Origin: Psilocybe azurescens | Taxonomy: Eukaryota > Basidiomycota > Agaricomycetes > Agaricales > Agrocybaceae | Length of the DNA stretch: 64,000 nucleotides | Reading direction: 5' to 3' | Assembly: GCA_023853785.1 (NCBI GenBank) | Contig: JAJIRX010000567.1 | Span: 558,001-622,000 of the forward strand | In this document: one piece after another, positions 23,372 to 34,778 of the stretch | How the letters are laid out: every line of letters begins with the position of its first letter | Position numbering within the stretch: position 1 is the stretch's first letter | Made by a program: the position numbers and the translations under genes | Notes under the pieces: generated by a model | The model's database searches: none | The model's input: the letters and a program-made list of their open reading frames with translations, nothing else | What the model was told of the DNA's origin: nothing

Positions 23372-25233
23372 ATGTCCGACACTTCCTATTTATCCAGGTC
23401 CACACATTTGAGGAGAACCAAGTCTTCAAGCAGCGTTGCCGTCCCCTCGCCCTCTGGTGGCTCTGATGAGAATAGCGACCTCGACAGGCCATCGAGCACT
23501 GCTTACCAGTCTTCCCTGGAGTCCCCGGAAAATGCGCTTGAGATTCTGCGTTTCAAAACAGATCCGTGGAGCAACGAGACGACGCCTACGCAGGCGTCCG
23601 TCTCTGCCTTTTCGCGGCTAGACGCAAGGAGAGCCTGCTCCATAATGAGGATACATCCTCTTGTGGCTCCAGGAGTCCTGATTGTCTCTCGTCCAGTGCA
23701 GAAGCTGCTGCTGCTGCTGCTTGCCTCGATGAGGATCCCAAGGACAGCATGGAACAGGACGGAGAAGTTACTCGGTCAATGGATGACGGCGATTCAACGA
23801 CTCTTTGTCCTCCGAACACGCTGCAGAATACCGTGTTTATCTATCCCAGCTCGATGAACGCCAATAACACGCGTTACGTGTGGCAAGATCCGGCGATCGG
23901 CCTTGTATTCTCGTCTAAAATCCTCCCTTCCGGAAAGCGGCGCTATGATTTCTTCTACCGGGCGTCGGACAAGCCCTTGTACTCATACAAAGCTCTTCCA
24001 TCGCTGTTAGCACATATGTGCGGGTGGGTGTCCATCGTGGCATCGTGGAGGGTTCCTCTGTCTCTTCGCGTGCAATGCGGCAAAGACGCGTCGGGGAGGG
24101 ATGAGTGCATGGAACGTATCCTTGACATTCTCTTCCACCCTTCTCTTCCGTTCATCTGGCGCGATGTCGAATTGGACCTCAATAACTCGGTAGCCGAACA
24201 TTTTCTGTACTCTCAAGAGCAAAGAAAACGGGCTGTCGGCCTCGTCCGTGTCAGGCTGGAAACGACGAACTGCTCTACAGATGCTGCTTCGAGACTCTTG
24301 ACTAGGATTCAGAAACTGCCGAACATCAAAGAGGTGAGATACGGCTATGAGCTTGACGAATGTCGCTCGTTGCACTTCAAAAGAGGCCGATTTTGCTTGA
24401 ATCCGCTTTGGTCAAAGCTCAATATTATTGATGTTGCTGGAGAAATGGGCGAAGTTGATTGTACCTTGTTCCTCAAGCAGTGTGTTCGGGCATCAAATAT
24501 CACTCTTCGATCGTTGGTCAATCGTGACGATAACTTTGATATCGTACGGCACCAGTACCTTGCCTTGAAATATAGAGCCCTGTCTGTTCATCCGCCCTCG
24601 GTACGTCGCTTGGAAGTCAACTCTGGCAAAGCTCCCGGTCCTGCGTATACAACCCTCCCTATGCTCAAAGTGTTGAAGCTAGTCCCTTCTCAATTTGACA
24701 CCGTCAGCGTTTTGAAACACTTCACCTTTCCTCGCCTTGAGAGACTTGGGTTCGACACTATCCTCTCGGCTGATTCTGATGCAGTGGATGATATCCAGGA
24801 GTTGCTTATTCGCTCACAGGCCCCGCTTCTGGACTTGGACATCTACGATATGTACTTGGACCCGTCGACTGTGGCGCGGCTCCTCCGAGCTGTCTTTATA
24901 GGGACGCTGTCTCGTCCTCCTCCTCTTGAGGACTCCGCAGCATGTGACGTGGGCTCGGATCCGAATTCCTGTTTTCGTGTTCGAAGCCCTCGACGTGCGG
25001 TCAGAAATCTCGGCATCCACTTTCTCTCTGTCTTCAAGGAGAAGATAAAACGGACAAAGATCCCACACGAAGCTGAGTATAGGAGACACTGGAACAAGAA
25101 ACTGGCGGCGGTCATGATGAGTATGCCGGCGGATGATCGACGTGGCGTGGTCATTCCTGATCTGTATATTGCCGCTAGTCAGTATGGACAGCTTAGGATG
25201 AATGTAGGCTGGGGAGCGAGAAACGTCATATAA
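23372..25233 (+). CDS. Large unknown protein, F-box/LRR-like architecture
   Basis: I do not recognise a specific family. Two overlapping open frames must be joined: the N-terminal frame begins MSDTSYLSRSTHLRR just downstream of a TATA box, and the main frame runs to 25233. A candidate 56-nt intron (23566-23621, GTGGAG...GGCTAG) joins them exactly, giving exons 23372-23565 and 23622-25233 and a 601-residue protein. The first 150 residues are Ser/Ala/acidic and look disordered. The rest has short alternating leucine-rich stretches (LPNIKEVRYGYELDECRSLH, FDTVSVLKHFTFPRLERLGF, QAPLLDLDIYDMYLDPSTVA), as in the expanded F-box/LRR-like proteins of mushrooms, but no clear F-box is visible. If the intron is wrong, translation could start at Met 23749. 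Function unknown; substrate-recognition role is only a guess. Confidence 0.7.
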
Positions 25234-25475
25234 GAAGCGCTGGAATAATGGAATTGAAAGGGATCGCTATGCGTTTGGTGGCAAAAATATTAAAATAACT
25301 TGATGATTCAAAACTATATTGCTACCGCTGGGAAGCGTGGACCGATAGGCGCTTTTTCTTCAATTCCCCCTTTAGGACGGCTGAATTTGAGACTAGGCGC
25401 TCATATTCGTCATTGTGTTTGGTATCAATGAAGTCATGTACAGGACGGCGCTAATTCGATGTTCTAAATTTATCC

Positions 25476-27288
25476 TTATGCCTGACTTGTTACGTCCTCT
25501 ACTGAATAGGCCGAGATGGACAAGTTATCAGCTTCAACAAAGTCAAATTGGCGATATATCTGTGATACTTGCCTGAGTTATGAAGTCGCTTGCATTTTTC
25601 TTCTTGTATCCTGCGGTAAAGAACTGTCAACAGCAAGGCAACGCTCTGTAGGAAACTGTTAAACTCTGTCCTGGTATCTCTATGAACTTTAAGCAGAGGA
25701 TGGCTAGACTACTCACACAGAAAGACATGATCACGAGCACGGGCAGGATCGTGTATAAGTCTATCATAAGAATAAACTATTAAACTCTCGCGAAGCAAAG
25801 CGATGTGCAATGAAATCTAACCAATGGTTGCTCCTACTCAGTAGACTGTAGTCAGTATTTATTCTCATACTTAGAGAACAGGGAGCTCTTACCAAATCCT
25901 GTTGGGGCACCCGGAAGATTGGATCTGACTGAAGAGAAGGCGAATACTGCGCCGACGGGAACTACGAACATCTCCGAGTAGATCTCGTGTGGTCGGTATA
26001 CGAGGGTGGAGGCTAGGATCGTGAGGAATGTTATCGCGGTAATCCCTAAAAAATGAGGAAGTTAATTCTATCATAGCGGAGTATAGTATAGCACCGGCTG
26101 TGGATAGTGCGATCCTACTTACAGTTTGTGATAGCGACTATGACCACAAACGACTTTGTGGCCGTCGACCTCTCGATTCGAAGATAGAATTGAAGATTTG
26201 GGTCTGATGACCAGGCAAGGTAGGTGTCAATGAGAGATATTTCAAAGTTCCTGATTTTTTGCTTCTTGATTAGGCCCAAATCTTGAAAGTAAGCACTACA
26301 CTTACACGGCAATGCCAAAGGATTGCGAGATGCGAAGAGCTTTGACAACTCCTGTTTGCACATCTTGCGTATAAAACGAGAACGGGGCGATGTAACTAAA
26401 TAGTAACAAGAGGGTGTCAAGTCTAACATATGATTTTGAGGAGCAGCTCACATACATATCGAAAGGGTAGCTTTGGAAAGTCCTCTGCGTCCCGATTTCC
26501 TGCGCGAGGAGATATTCTCTCGACGCGACGAGCTTAGTGACCGTCCGGAATGATATGTAGGTCTGTGTACGTGCAAAGCAGATTTGGGTACTGTTCACGC
26601 GGATTACGGGCTGGTCGCCCAGACCCGAAGAATACGAGGGGCTACTGACGTCGAGGAGTACCCTGATGGGGAGTGATATCGGTAATGAGCTCGTCATTAG
26701 GACATAAAGAAAGTGGGGTGTACTACTTACGTGGGTATGAAGATGTCCACTATAACTGGGTTATTCACGTCGCAGTCCTGGTTTACCAGTTCGGGGTACC
26801 AGTTCATGATGATCGTTCTCGACACGGGATCTACAGAAACGACCTCCGCAGTGAGGTTCACCTATTCAAATATAAATGGCACGGCAAGGTACATCAGAAC
26901 TCCCGGTATTCAACAGTAAGGCAACAGTGAAAAGTAGAAATATATACTTGCATCCGGAACGAAAGGATCATCATAAGGAACAGCACGAGGCGCCGTGAAC
27001 TGTGAGGGCCTGACGGTCATATGCAAAGCGAAGAAGACAAAGACGATCAGACATGTCCCAACGATGATGATCCAGTAGAGCAAAAACCGGATGGCGTCGT
27101 TCTGCGGGGGCCACCGGCGGCAGCTTCTGGACGTGGATGCGATGTTGTCGAGGGAGGGTTGAGAGGGGAGGCGATAAAGAGGGACGCTTCGCCGGCGTAA
27201 GGGGGCGAGGCTTGCTCCGGGGTCTTGTGCGTTTAAGCTTGAAGGAGAAAAGCGGACCGAGTTTCTCTGCTATTCTTTGAGGGAACAT
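25476..27288 (-). CDS. DUF4436 family membrane protein
   Basis: Function unknown; DUF4436 proteins are membrane proteins with an extracytoplasmic domain between the first and later helices. Exons traced: 26952 upward, 26731-26861, 26456-26662, 26306-26395, 26123-26250, 25893-26045, 25822-25833, 25717-25760 and 25645 downward. N-terminal helix: FLLYWIIIVGTCLIVFVFFA. Lumenal part: VNLTAEVVSVDPVSRTIIMN, SRTIIMNWYPELVNQDCDV, FQSYPFDIYIAPFSFYTQD. Three C-terminal helices follow, with the family hallmark RSNLPGAPTGFGATIDLYTI between helices 3 and 4. The intron after the first exon has a GC donor (GCAAGT). A second GC donor at the 3' end would give a C-terminus HNSVEDVTSQA (stop 25476); if retained, the stop is at 25499. 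One exon is only 12 nt. The 5' end is unresolved: the Met at 27288 is out of frame with the helix, so another small exon or intron is needed. Confidence 0.85.
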
Positions 27289-28189
27289 TGAATGTTTTCT
27301 GTCAAGCTCGCTCTCTCTTTAAGTTTTGCGATGGGAATGACTCGCATCGTGTGTTAATAACTGCAATGTCATGGCTATGTCTACATACATGCTAATATAG
27401 AGCATCTCATCTAAGTTGGAGATGAATATGAGCCAAGAAAGAGTCGGAGCCATACTGTAGGAGGTTTCACAAATCTTTATCCAGTTATAGTGATGATTCT
27501 ATTTATAGATAACATTTTTAGAACACCGCGGTCGCTTCTGGTATGTGGTGTCTATTAATTTGGTTTAGAGCCCCAGGGAAGAATCGGATAACAACTTTTT
27601 AAGATACAAGGAATGAAATTACAGCTCGACATGGGCATTACCTTTTCTTCATTTGCGCCAACAGTGCGTATCGAGCATTAAAACACGCCCTTATCTCGTG
27701 CCGCAATCTACTTACGATGGATTAGCTGTGTAGGTATGAACGCGCTGTCGATTTACAACGTACAGCCTTTCAATTTGCTCGAGCTCCGAATACTTGCCGA
27801 GCTCCCTTCCTTTGAATTGAAAAGGTTGGCCACATAAAGTACAAGACTTGGAAATCTGGCAAGCATTTCGAAGATGTGATAAGGCATTGACAGCATCGAC
27901 ATCGCATTCATTGTTCAAGTTGTCGACCGTCACAGAAGCGAACACGAGATACTATACAGTGGAGTTGATAAATGTTTGATAGTAGCTTTTTGTCCTTTCT
28001 CGTTCTCGGTGGTCATATGTCGGTGAAGTATGTGAATAGTAAGGAGGCTTGGCAGCACCTACAGGTTGCGGAGAGACTAGATTGGGCACTTAGTACTGAG
28101 AGAAACCTGGAACGCAGAGATCGAAGAGAAGAACTGATAGGCAGTGTTTCACCATTTAAAGGAAATGCACGTACACCTACATATGTGTG
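27289..28189. other. Region without a recognised gene
   Basis: May include the missing 5' exon of the DUF4436 gene. An open frame of 77 codons at 27712-27945 (minus) contains CTLCGQPFQFKGRELGKY with a CxxC pair, but I cannot relate it to a family. From about 27.9 kb the sequence grades into the repeat array. Confidence 0.4.
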
Positions 28190-29600
28190 CTAAAATCACA
28201 GGTAGAAAGTAAAAAGCTTGTATTCCTGGACATGGACCCCAGAGTACAGACTCCCGAGTAAGTATGTCCGCAATCACTCATGCACTCGCGTTGGGCACGT
28301 TGGGTTTGGAAAACAACTGTATATCCGGGATGTACTTATGTCCTCCGGGGGTTTTCAAGTTGGTTTGTAAGATTCGGGATGATCTTCGAGCGACGGGAAA
28401 CTTCCGATATAAGTAATTGTTGGTTGTGCGTAAGGGCACCAAGTTGAAAATCGTGTATACTGGACCTCGGAGTCCATCGGCCATTTGTGCGCGTCGTGCA
28501 TGCGTATGATGGGCTTTCAAACCGACTATACGATGCAGAGATAGGTTTTTCTTTGCGATCGTGGAGCGTCCAGTATCTACTCGGTGAAGGAGCAAAAACA
28601 AGGGATCTACATATACCCTCTTTCGATAAGTACGTAAAGGCAAAGCACGATCATGGGAATATAGATGACCGTGATGAGTCGGTGGGGTATAACGCTACGA
28701 ATAAGGGCAAATGAGGCCCTGAGGGGGACGTTGCAGCACTTGCGGGCTGCGAGGAGATTATAAGGCACAGCAATTCAACCCCGGAGAATCACCTGCGGAA
28801 TGAGCATTGAAGCAATTGAACGCGGAAGTTGTAGAAAAGAAGAAAATAGTTTGTAGGCAGTGTTGTCATTCATCAAGAAATGCACGTACACCTGTGTGTG
28901 TTAAAAGATCGCGTAGTAGGTAGTACCTATATTCCGGGATATGGACCCCAGAGTTCATCGGCCGTTCATGCATGTTGGGCACGTTGGGGTTGAAAACGGC
29001 TGCACGATCGTGAATGTCGAGATAGGGATTCTCTTTAGCATCCGACATTCATAAGGAAAGGTCTAGAAGTTCCGAGAGTTCAGACATCGCGATCTGCATG
29101 TGTCGTCTTGTGATCGTCTAGTGGTATTCAAAATGGGGACATGGGATTCTAGATGATTGTAGAGTGATGCACAACTTCGATAGCCAATGGCCATGGCTTG
29201 AAATGACCATCGTAGACTGTAGTTATTCTGGATACGGAGGTTATAATCAATTTTGTGCGAGACGAAGCGGACTTATCGCCAGATGCCTGCCTTGGTCGAG
29301 CCGGTCTAGACAAGATAGATGTAAGATCCGTCTTCTGGTATGTTAAAAGCAGTGCAGGTACACGTACATTGAAAACCACAAAGAAAGCGTGTATTCTTGG
29401 ACATGAACCATCCATGGGTCGCTCATGTATGTTGTGCACGTCGAGCTCCAGAAAGTGCTGTAAGATATCGAGAAAGAGCTTTTCTTTGTGATCTGCAGAG
29501 CATCGGATGTCTAAGTGTTGAGGCCGTGAACACATTCGGAATCTTTATTGTTTACAAGCCGCGTCTCGCTTCGCTACGACGGCTTCTTAGCTGATATCTA
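28190..29600. repeat. Left array of diverged repeat units (same family as 55.2-57.5 kb)
   Basis: At least three diverged copies follow one another (about 28190-28740, 28880-29160 and 29345-29590). Shared marks: a gcacgtacac motif, then cctggacatggacc, a gttcatgcatgttgggcacg-like stretch, aaaacggctgcacgat, and a segment near the unit end resembling gatcatgggattctngatga. The copies differ by many substitutions and indels and no frame is conserved, so this looks like a non-coding or long-dead repeat. The same motifs in the same order occur on the other side of the transposon island. Confidence 0.7.
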
Positions 29601-29629
29601 TGGGATGGAGAGGTAATCTTGGTCATTGA

Positions 29630-30113
29630 CAGCTAATTGCAAAACCCTAGGCACATTCCCAAAATATCGCGAATGCGCTGAGCTTTGTACAAACAACCGC
29701 TTTTGGGAAGATCGTGCGTCATTATGCCTTCTACCTGCAACGAAGCCCCACAACGTCGGGAGGGCGCCATGCAAATGGAGTTGTTGCTCCACTATGTATG
29801 TATACCGTAGCATTCTATGTAGTAGTTAACTTCTTATACTACAATGGGGAACTACCACACTATATCTGAGGAACGGAAACAACTGGTGCTGGCTATGTCT
29901 ATTCGAGGGATGAGGGTCAAGGACATTGTAAAGAGGACCGGAATTGGCAAGAGAACTGTATGTGTGGGGTCACGAAGATGGTAACAAGACGGAGATGGTA
30001 ACAGGATGGGCTTGCGTCACCTGCCCGTGCGCCATACCAAAAGCGGTTGTTTGTACAAAGCTCAGCGCATTCGCGATATTTTGGGAATGTGCCTAGGGTT
30101 TTGCAATTAGCTG
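29630..30113. mobile_element. 484-bp element with perfect 77-bp TIRs
   Basis: The arms 29630-29706 and 30037-30113 are identical inverted copies starting CAGCTAATTGCAAAACCCTA. The 330-bp interior encloses an N-terminal transposase-like HTH frame on the plus strand. This is the structure of an internally deleted DNA transposon. No target duplication could be recognised at the ends. The exact identity of the arms argues for recent origin or ongoing gene conversion. Confidence 0.85.
29844..29984 (+). pseudogene. Transposase N-terminal HTH remnant
   Basis: A 46-codon frame begins MGNYHTISEERKQLVLAMSI and continues RGMRVKDIVKRTGIGKRTV, a helix-turn-helix of the kind that begins Tc1/mariner-like transposases (recognition-type helix, then GIGKRTV turn). 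It stops soon after, so the catalytic DDE domain is absent. Lying between the two TIR arms, it is best read as what is left of the element's own transposase gene. Confidence 0.6.
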
Positions 30114-30337
30114 GAAGAGGGCCCAAGCACCGCAAAACAATAGAGCCTAAGGATCGATTTGTTGTTTTCCTCGTCAAGAGGAACAGAACAAACATGTACA
30201 TACGAAATGATGGGATCTCTTTCATATACTACTCGTAGCCGAAAAAAGTAATCACCATATTATGTAATAAACACATTATTGATTTCGTGTCCTCTTCACT
30301 TCTGCCTTCATTTCTAACCACTACCACATGTGCTATA

Positions 30338-30490
30338 ATGGTATTTCCCAAGACAGATCGTTGCCAGCTTCCCTCTCATGCCAAAGATCAGTTCATTGGA
30401 GCCGTTACTGCTGGCGAACCAGTCCCTAAAGCAGCAGGTCGAAATACAGTTCAATTACCTAATGGTGATTACTTTTTTGGTTACGAGTAA
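30338..30490 (+). pseudogene. Possible second HTH remnant
   Basis: The frame starting MVFPKTDRCQLPSHAKDQFI and continuing GAVTAGEPVPKAAGRNTVQ has the spacing of a psq/Tc1-type HTH (helix, Gly, then Ala-Ala helix). It is short, has no downstream catalytic domain, and the identification is weak. Confidence 0.3.
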
Positions 30491-30695
30491 GTATGTGTCC
30501 TCTTCTAGTAAATATTTGTGAAGGCAAACAGGATCGTGGGAGCCTGGATGAGCCTGTGCTTTGATGGCTGTGGGAGAGGTGACTACAAACTTGGTAGACA
30601 TTCTCAATACGGGGTTTGGAGTTGGGATTTATGCAAGGCTGTAGCAGGAGCTGGGTTCCTGGATGATGGTCGAGCAATGAGGCTTCTGTCATAGA

Positions 30696-31178
30696 GCAAG
30701 GGGGCCCCGGGATTTCAGCCCGTGACCCAAGGTAGGGGGGGTCCTGGAGGGCTTAGAAATTTTTATTTTTAGAGGACAAAATTTGAAATATATAGTGCTG
30801 GAGGCCAAGAAAGGAGTGTTTGAGATTGACAAGAGAGAGTCATTCACATAGAGATCATTTTCAATACAATTTAAATTTATGTTCTATTTTTTGTACAAGT
30901 GAGTGACATACCAAAGAATGCATCACTACTAAGATCTTTGCTGAACTTGTCCAGAAACTTTTGAAAAAAACCAGCTGGGTTATTTATAACTACAGAAAGT
31001 TAAACCCAACAGCCAATGTCCTTCTATGTTGAAAATATTGTATGTTTTTTCACGGCTATCAAAATAAACAAAAAACATAGGAAAAACATACTTTATATAG
31101 AAGGAGGGAGAGGGGTACTGGAGGCCTTGGCAAAAAAATCTACCCCATGTGGTTGATGAAATCCTGGGGCCCCTTTGC
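30696..31178. mobile_element. Candidate 483-bp element with imperfect TIRs
   Basis: The left end GCAAGGGGGCCCCGGGATTT pairs with the reverse complement of the right end (GCAAAGGGGCCCCAGGATTT, ending at 31178), and a second pairing block follows inside (ggtcctggagg against ggtactggagg). The interior is AT-rich and non-coding. No clear target-site duplication was found, so the boundaries are approximate. Confidence 0.55.
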
Positions 31179-31430
31179 TTTGAACATTCCTATTTCCATT
31201 GTTTTGACTCACATGATTGAAGGCCTTTGTGGATAACTAGGGATTGCTGCATACCGATAACAGTAATGACTTGACCACCTCTGAAGGGTTCTATTTACTT
31301 CACCCTGAGCTTTGAACAATGAATACCACCTGTGACCATACCTTGGCTGGCTTGACATAATTATGTGTAATGATGGGCCAATGCATCCAAGTTAATTGCT
31401 TCATTGTTCTTTTGAACCACCACATTGTGA

Positions 31431-32500
31431 AAGCCTGGCGTCACCAGGCTTGCTGATGAGTCATGTGGAGAATGACAGGACCACAATATATCAATAGAAC
31501 AACTGACTGGGCTACAGGTGTGTATGATGCATAGTATCTGATCTGTAAGAGAGAAGTCGGTGTCAAAGGAATGGGTTGGGGATCACAGTCACATGTACAT
31601 AAATGTAGTAGACAAGATAATATGGAAAGGGGCTGTGGTAAGACTGGGGCACCAGGCTTACACTCCTCCCCACCTTCAGAAAACTCCATCACCCCAAAGC
31701 CAACCCTGCTGGACCACCTTTGGCAATAATAGGATCTTGAGTGGCAGATTGTGTAAGTCTGCTTTCAGACAAACCAATAGCTGATACGTAAACATAGAAG
31801 AAGAGATAACATGAGAAAAGGACTGTGGTAAGACTGGGGGTGCCAGGCCTTAAACTCATCTCCACCTTCAGATAACACCATCACCCCAAAGCCAACCCTG
31901 CTAGACCACCTTTGTCAATAATGGGATCTTGAGTGGCAGAGTGTATAAGTCCGCCTTCAGACAAACCAATGGCTGATAGAACTTTTGACTGGCACTAAAA
32001 TGATAATAAAAACCTAAAATATAAGTAGTAAAACACCACATTCGATTGGTGTCATTGAACTGATCCTTGTCCTTGTTGTCCTTAAGCACAGATACTTCTT
32101 GAACAGTTCAAGCATGTTGGACCAAATAAGGTGATACAGGTGGTAAAGTTCAACTTTGGCAATTTCTTGCTTTTTGTGGCTGCAAAGATGGCGGCTGATG
32201 TAAGTGGACCCGTAAACAGTTTGTTGCCATGTTGAGATCCAGGGTGTTGTTGTCATCTGAACTGGGTGAGGCTGGGTGATATGGCACGGCAGTGGGGTGG
32301 GCATTTGGGTAGTGATAACAGTGTGTGAAGATGGATATTGAAAGAATGTGTGAGCTGGCATGTGGTACAAAAGTGGGCATTGTCCAGTGTGCAGAAGAAA
32401 GATGGTGAAGATAAGGGAGGCTAATGTCAAAAAGTGAAAGCCTGGCATCACCAGGCTTGCTGAGGAGTCACGCAGAGAATGACAGGACCATGATATTATA
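31431..32500. repeat. About 1-kb unit bounded by direct repeats, with an internal tandem duplication
   Basis: A block of about 60 bp starting aaagcctggcgtcaccaggc at 31431 recurs at about 32437 in the same orientation (one base different in that stretch); it contains a small palindrome (gcctgg...ccaggc). Inside, a segment of about 165 bp is duplicated in tandem (31624-31783 and 31816-31978, about 85% alike), each with tcaccccaaagccaaccctg. No coding capacity. Could be a degenerate short-LTR-type element or a duplication product. Confidence 0.65.
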
Positions 32501-32689
32501 AGAGAGTCAAGTACTAGCTAGGCACATGGTATTCATATAAATTATTTATTAGCAATTTGATTGGTTGTAGAAAGGCTTATGGTTTGAGAAACATGTAGTT
32601 TGGGGGTTTGTAATAGTGATTCTATTTACTAAATTATTCTCTGAGATTGTATGTACCTGTAGCTATAAATTAAATGTATCTATGTAATA

Positions 32690-32846
32690 CCATTTCCAGA
32701 CCTGGTTAGAGTCACTATCAGTGGGTACATGCTTCGAGCTGAAGTGTGGGGTTTGAAATTCCACAGAATCTCTTTCTCTAACACAGTACCATTTCCAGAC
32801 CTTCTCAGGGTCACTATCAGTGGGTACATGTTTTGAGCTAAGTAAA
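32690..32846. repeat. Direct repeat pair of about 56 bp
   Basis: taccatttccagacctg... at 32690 and taccatttccagaccttctc at 32787 each continue into ggtcactatcagtgggtaca (with agag/aggg variation) and a gagct motif. Same orientation, about 97 bp apart. Confidence 0.7.
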
Positions 32847-33239
32847 TTGGTGGCCTTCTTAACCTAATAAAACACGCTTTGACCCTATCGGTCTACTAGC
32901 TAAAGACCTTCTTGGCCTTGAAAATATGGAACAACAGGGAGCTAGGTTGTAAAGCTAGCTGGCGCACTGTTACGACTTCAAGCTTATATTCACGTGCATG
33001 GATAAAGCCGACAGTCAAGTAGTCAAGAACAGCAAGTTCAAGCGGTATTGAGTAAGAGGAGATTAGATTCTCAAGAACTAGCTAAAGAATACAGTGGATC
33101 CTTCCAGGTATAAATACTATGAACCGCACAGCAAGTTGAAACGAGTTTGAATGTTCATCAGCAGATGTATATAAGAATAGAGGAAACAGATCAAGCGTTC
33201 ATCGAAAGATGTATCATAAAAGATAGAAGTGAAAGTCCA

Positions 33240-33475
33240 TCAAAGATATGATGGAGTTTTGTAGATATGATGGAAAGCAAAGTTCATCAGAACATACGAT
33301 GATGTATCAATGATGTGACGGATGACAAAGAAAAAGGGAAAAGAAAAGAAAAGAAAAAGAAAAAAGAAAAAGAAAAGACTTGTTGTAACAATCACATGAT
33401 GTTGTCCATCATGTGACAGGAAGGTTTTATATACGAAAAGGAAAAGAAAAAGGAAAAGCAAAAAGAAAATAAAGT
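33240..33475. repeat. Purine-rich low-complexity tract
   Basis: Strings of aaaag/aaaaag on the plus strand. The 73-codon minus-strand frame over it (Phe/Leu-rich) is a composition artefact. Confidence 0.8.
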
Positions 33476-34001
33476 GTCTGTAACACGCACCCTATATCTC
33501 AGTTGGCCTCTTGCCAGGTACAAAGTCAATGTTTTTAGACTTAGTGGGGTGAGGTGGACTCTTCAAGTATTTCTTGCTTTCAAATGTGCAAAGCACTACT
33601 TTCAAATTCAAAAGGTGAACAATATATTGCTATCGCTTGACAAGCAATTAACATCCTTGAAGTTCTTAATACTTTCAGAAAATGCAGACACAGAATAAAT
33701 CTGAACTGTATGTTCTTGGGGTAAAAATTACTTGTTCAATATCTACATATGTACAATGTTAGAGTAGAGATTTGTAAAAGTCTCAGCACCCACCAAGAAA
33801 TCATAAAAACAACCATATTATTCTGAAATCCTTGCAAGCTAATCCTTGTATTCACTCCCTGTTTGAAGATTGTTGTGTAGTACAATTATTAAAAGCACAA
33901 GCTTACCTTCCCAGTGACAAACTAGTCATTGTAAAATTTGATTGAAGTGTTAAGCTGCAAGCACACTCCACAGCAAGCATCTCACTGCATCAGTCCTTGT
34001 T

Positions 34002-34567
34002 AGTGCTTGAAAGTCCAGTCCAGTCCAGTTTTTGAGCCCCCAAGGCAATGGACTGAGACCAAGACTGGTCCTACTTCATCCCAGGACCTCAAAATCAGAT
34101 TGGACTGCTCAGAACCAGTCTATGTCAGTTTTCCAAGTCTTGGACTGGTCTTGGTCTTAACCAGTCATGACTGGTTTAAGACTGGTTTTTTGTTGTAAAA
34201 CAGTAGATATTTAAATTATAGTAATAAATATAAATTATTACCATGTCTCCTAGCTTTCAAACGCACCCAAAAACATTAAATTCGGTTGAGATTTAATAAA
34301 ACCAGAAGAGTATTCCATGTTATCTACAAAAATATTTTACCATTTTCTTTGTATCCTAGCCAGTTTTTGCTTAAAATTCATATTCTTAGGCACATTTTGA
34401 AGCCGAATATAAAGGGCTATAAAAACTGGTTTAGACTGACTGAGACCAGTCCACTAAGACTGGTCTTTTTGCAGTCTCTAATCTCTAATCTCAAAAGACT
34501 GGACTGCTGGTCCAGTCCAGTCTGGTCCTGGTCTTATTCCAGTTTTGAGACCAGACTTCCAAGCACT
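34002..34567. mobile_element. Candidate 566-bp element with TIRs and CCAGTC subterminal repeats
   Basis: The left end agtgcttgaaagtccagtcc matches the reverse complement of the right end (agtgcttggaagtctggtct). Many short copies of ccagtcc/gactgg occur within 200 bp of each end and in both orientations, as in hAT-like elements with subterminal binding sites. Interior non-coding. A possible imperfect target duplication around ccttgtt/ttcttgt is not convincing. Confidence 0.6.
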
Positions 34568-34778
34568 GGTTCTTGTCAATGTCTGCATGGCGATTGCAGT
34601 TGTCATGGACAGCAGACAGGATGAGGATGGCAATGGCAATGGAAAATGGAGAGGAAAGGAGTGGAGAGGGGATGGTGGTGGTTAGAAAAAAGAAGTGGCA
34701 TGTACATTTGATGGTTGTTGTGCCAATCAGCTGATGCCAGGCATGCATGCACATCACATGCACTGAACTACATAGTGT

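Noticed and set aside
33240..33461. 73-codon Phe/Leu-rich frame resembling a membrane peptide
   Set aside because: Composition artefact of the purine-rich aaaag tract.
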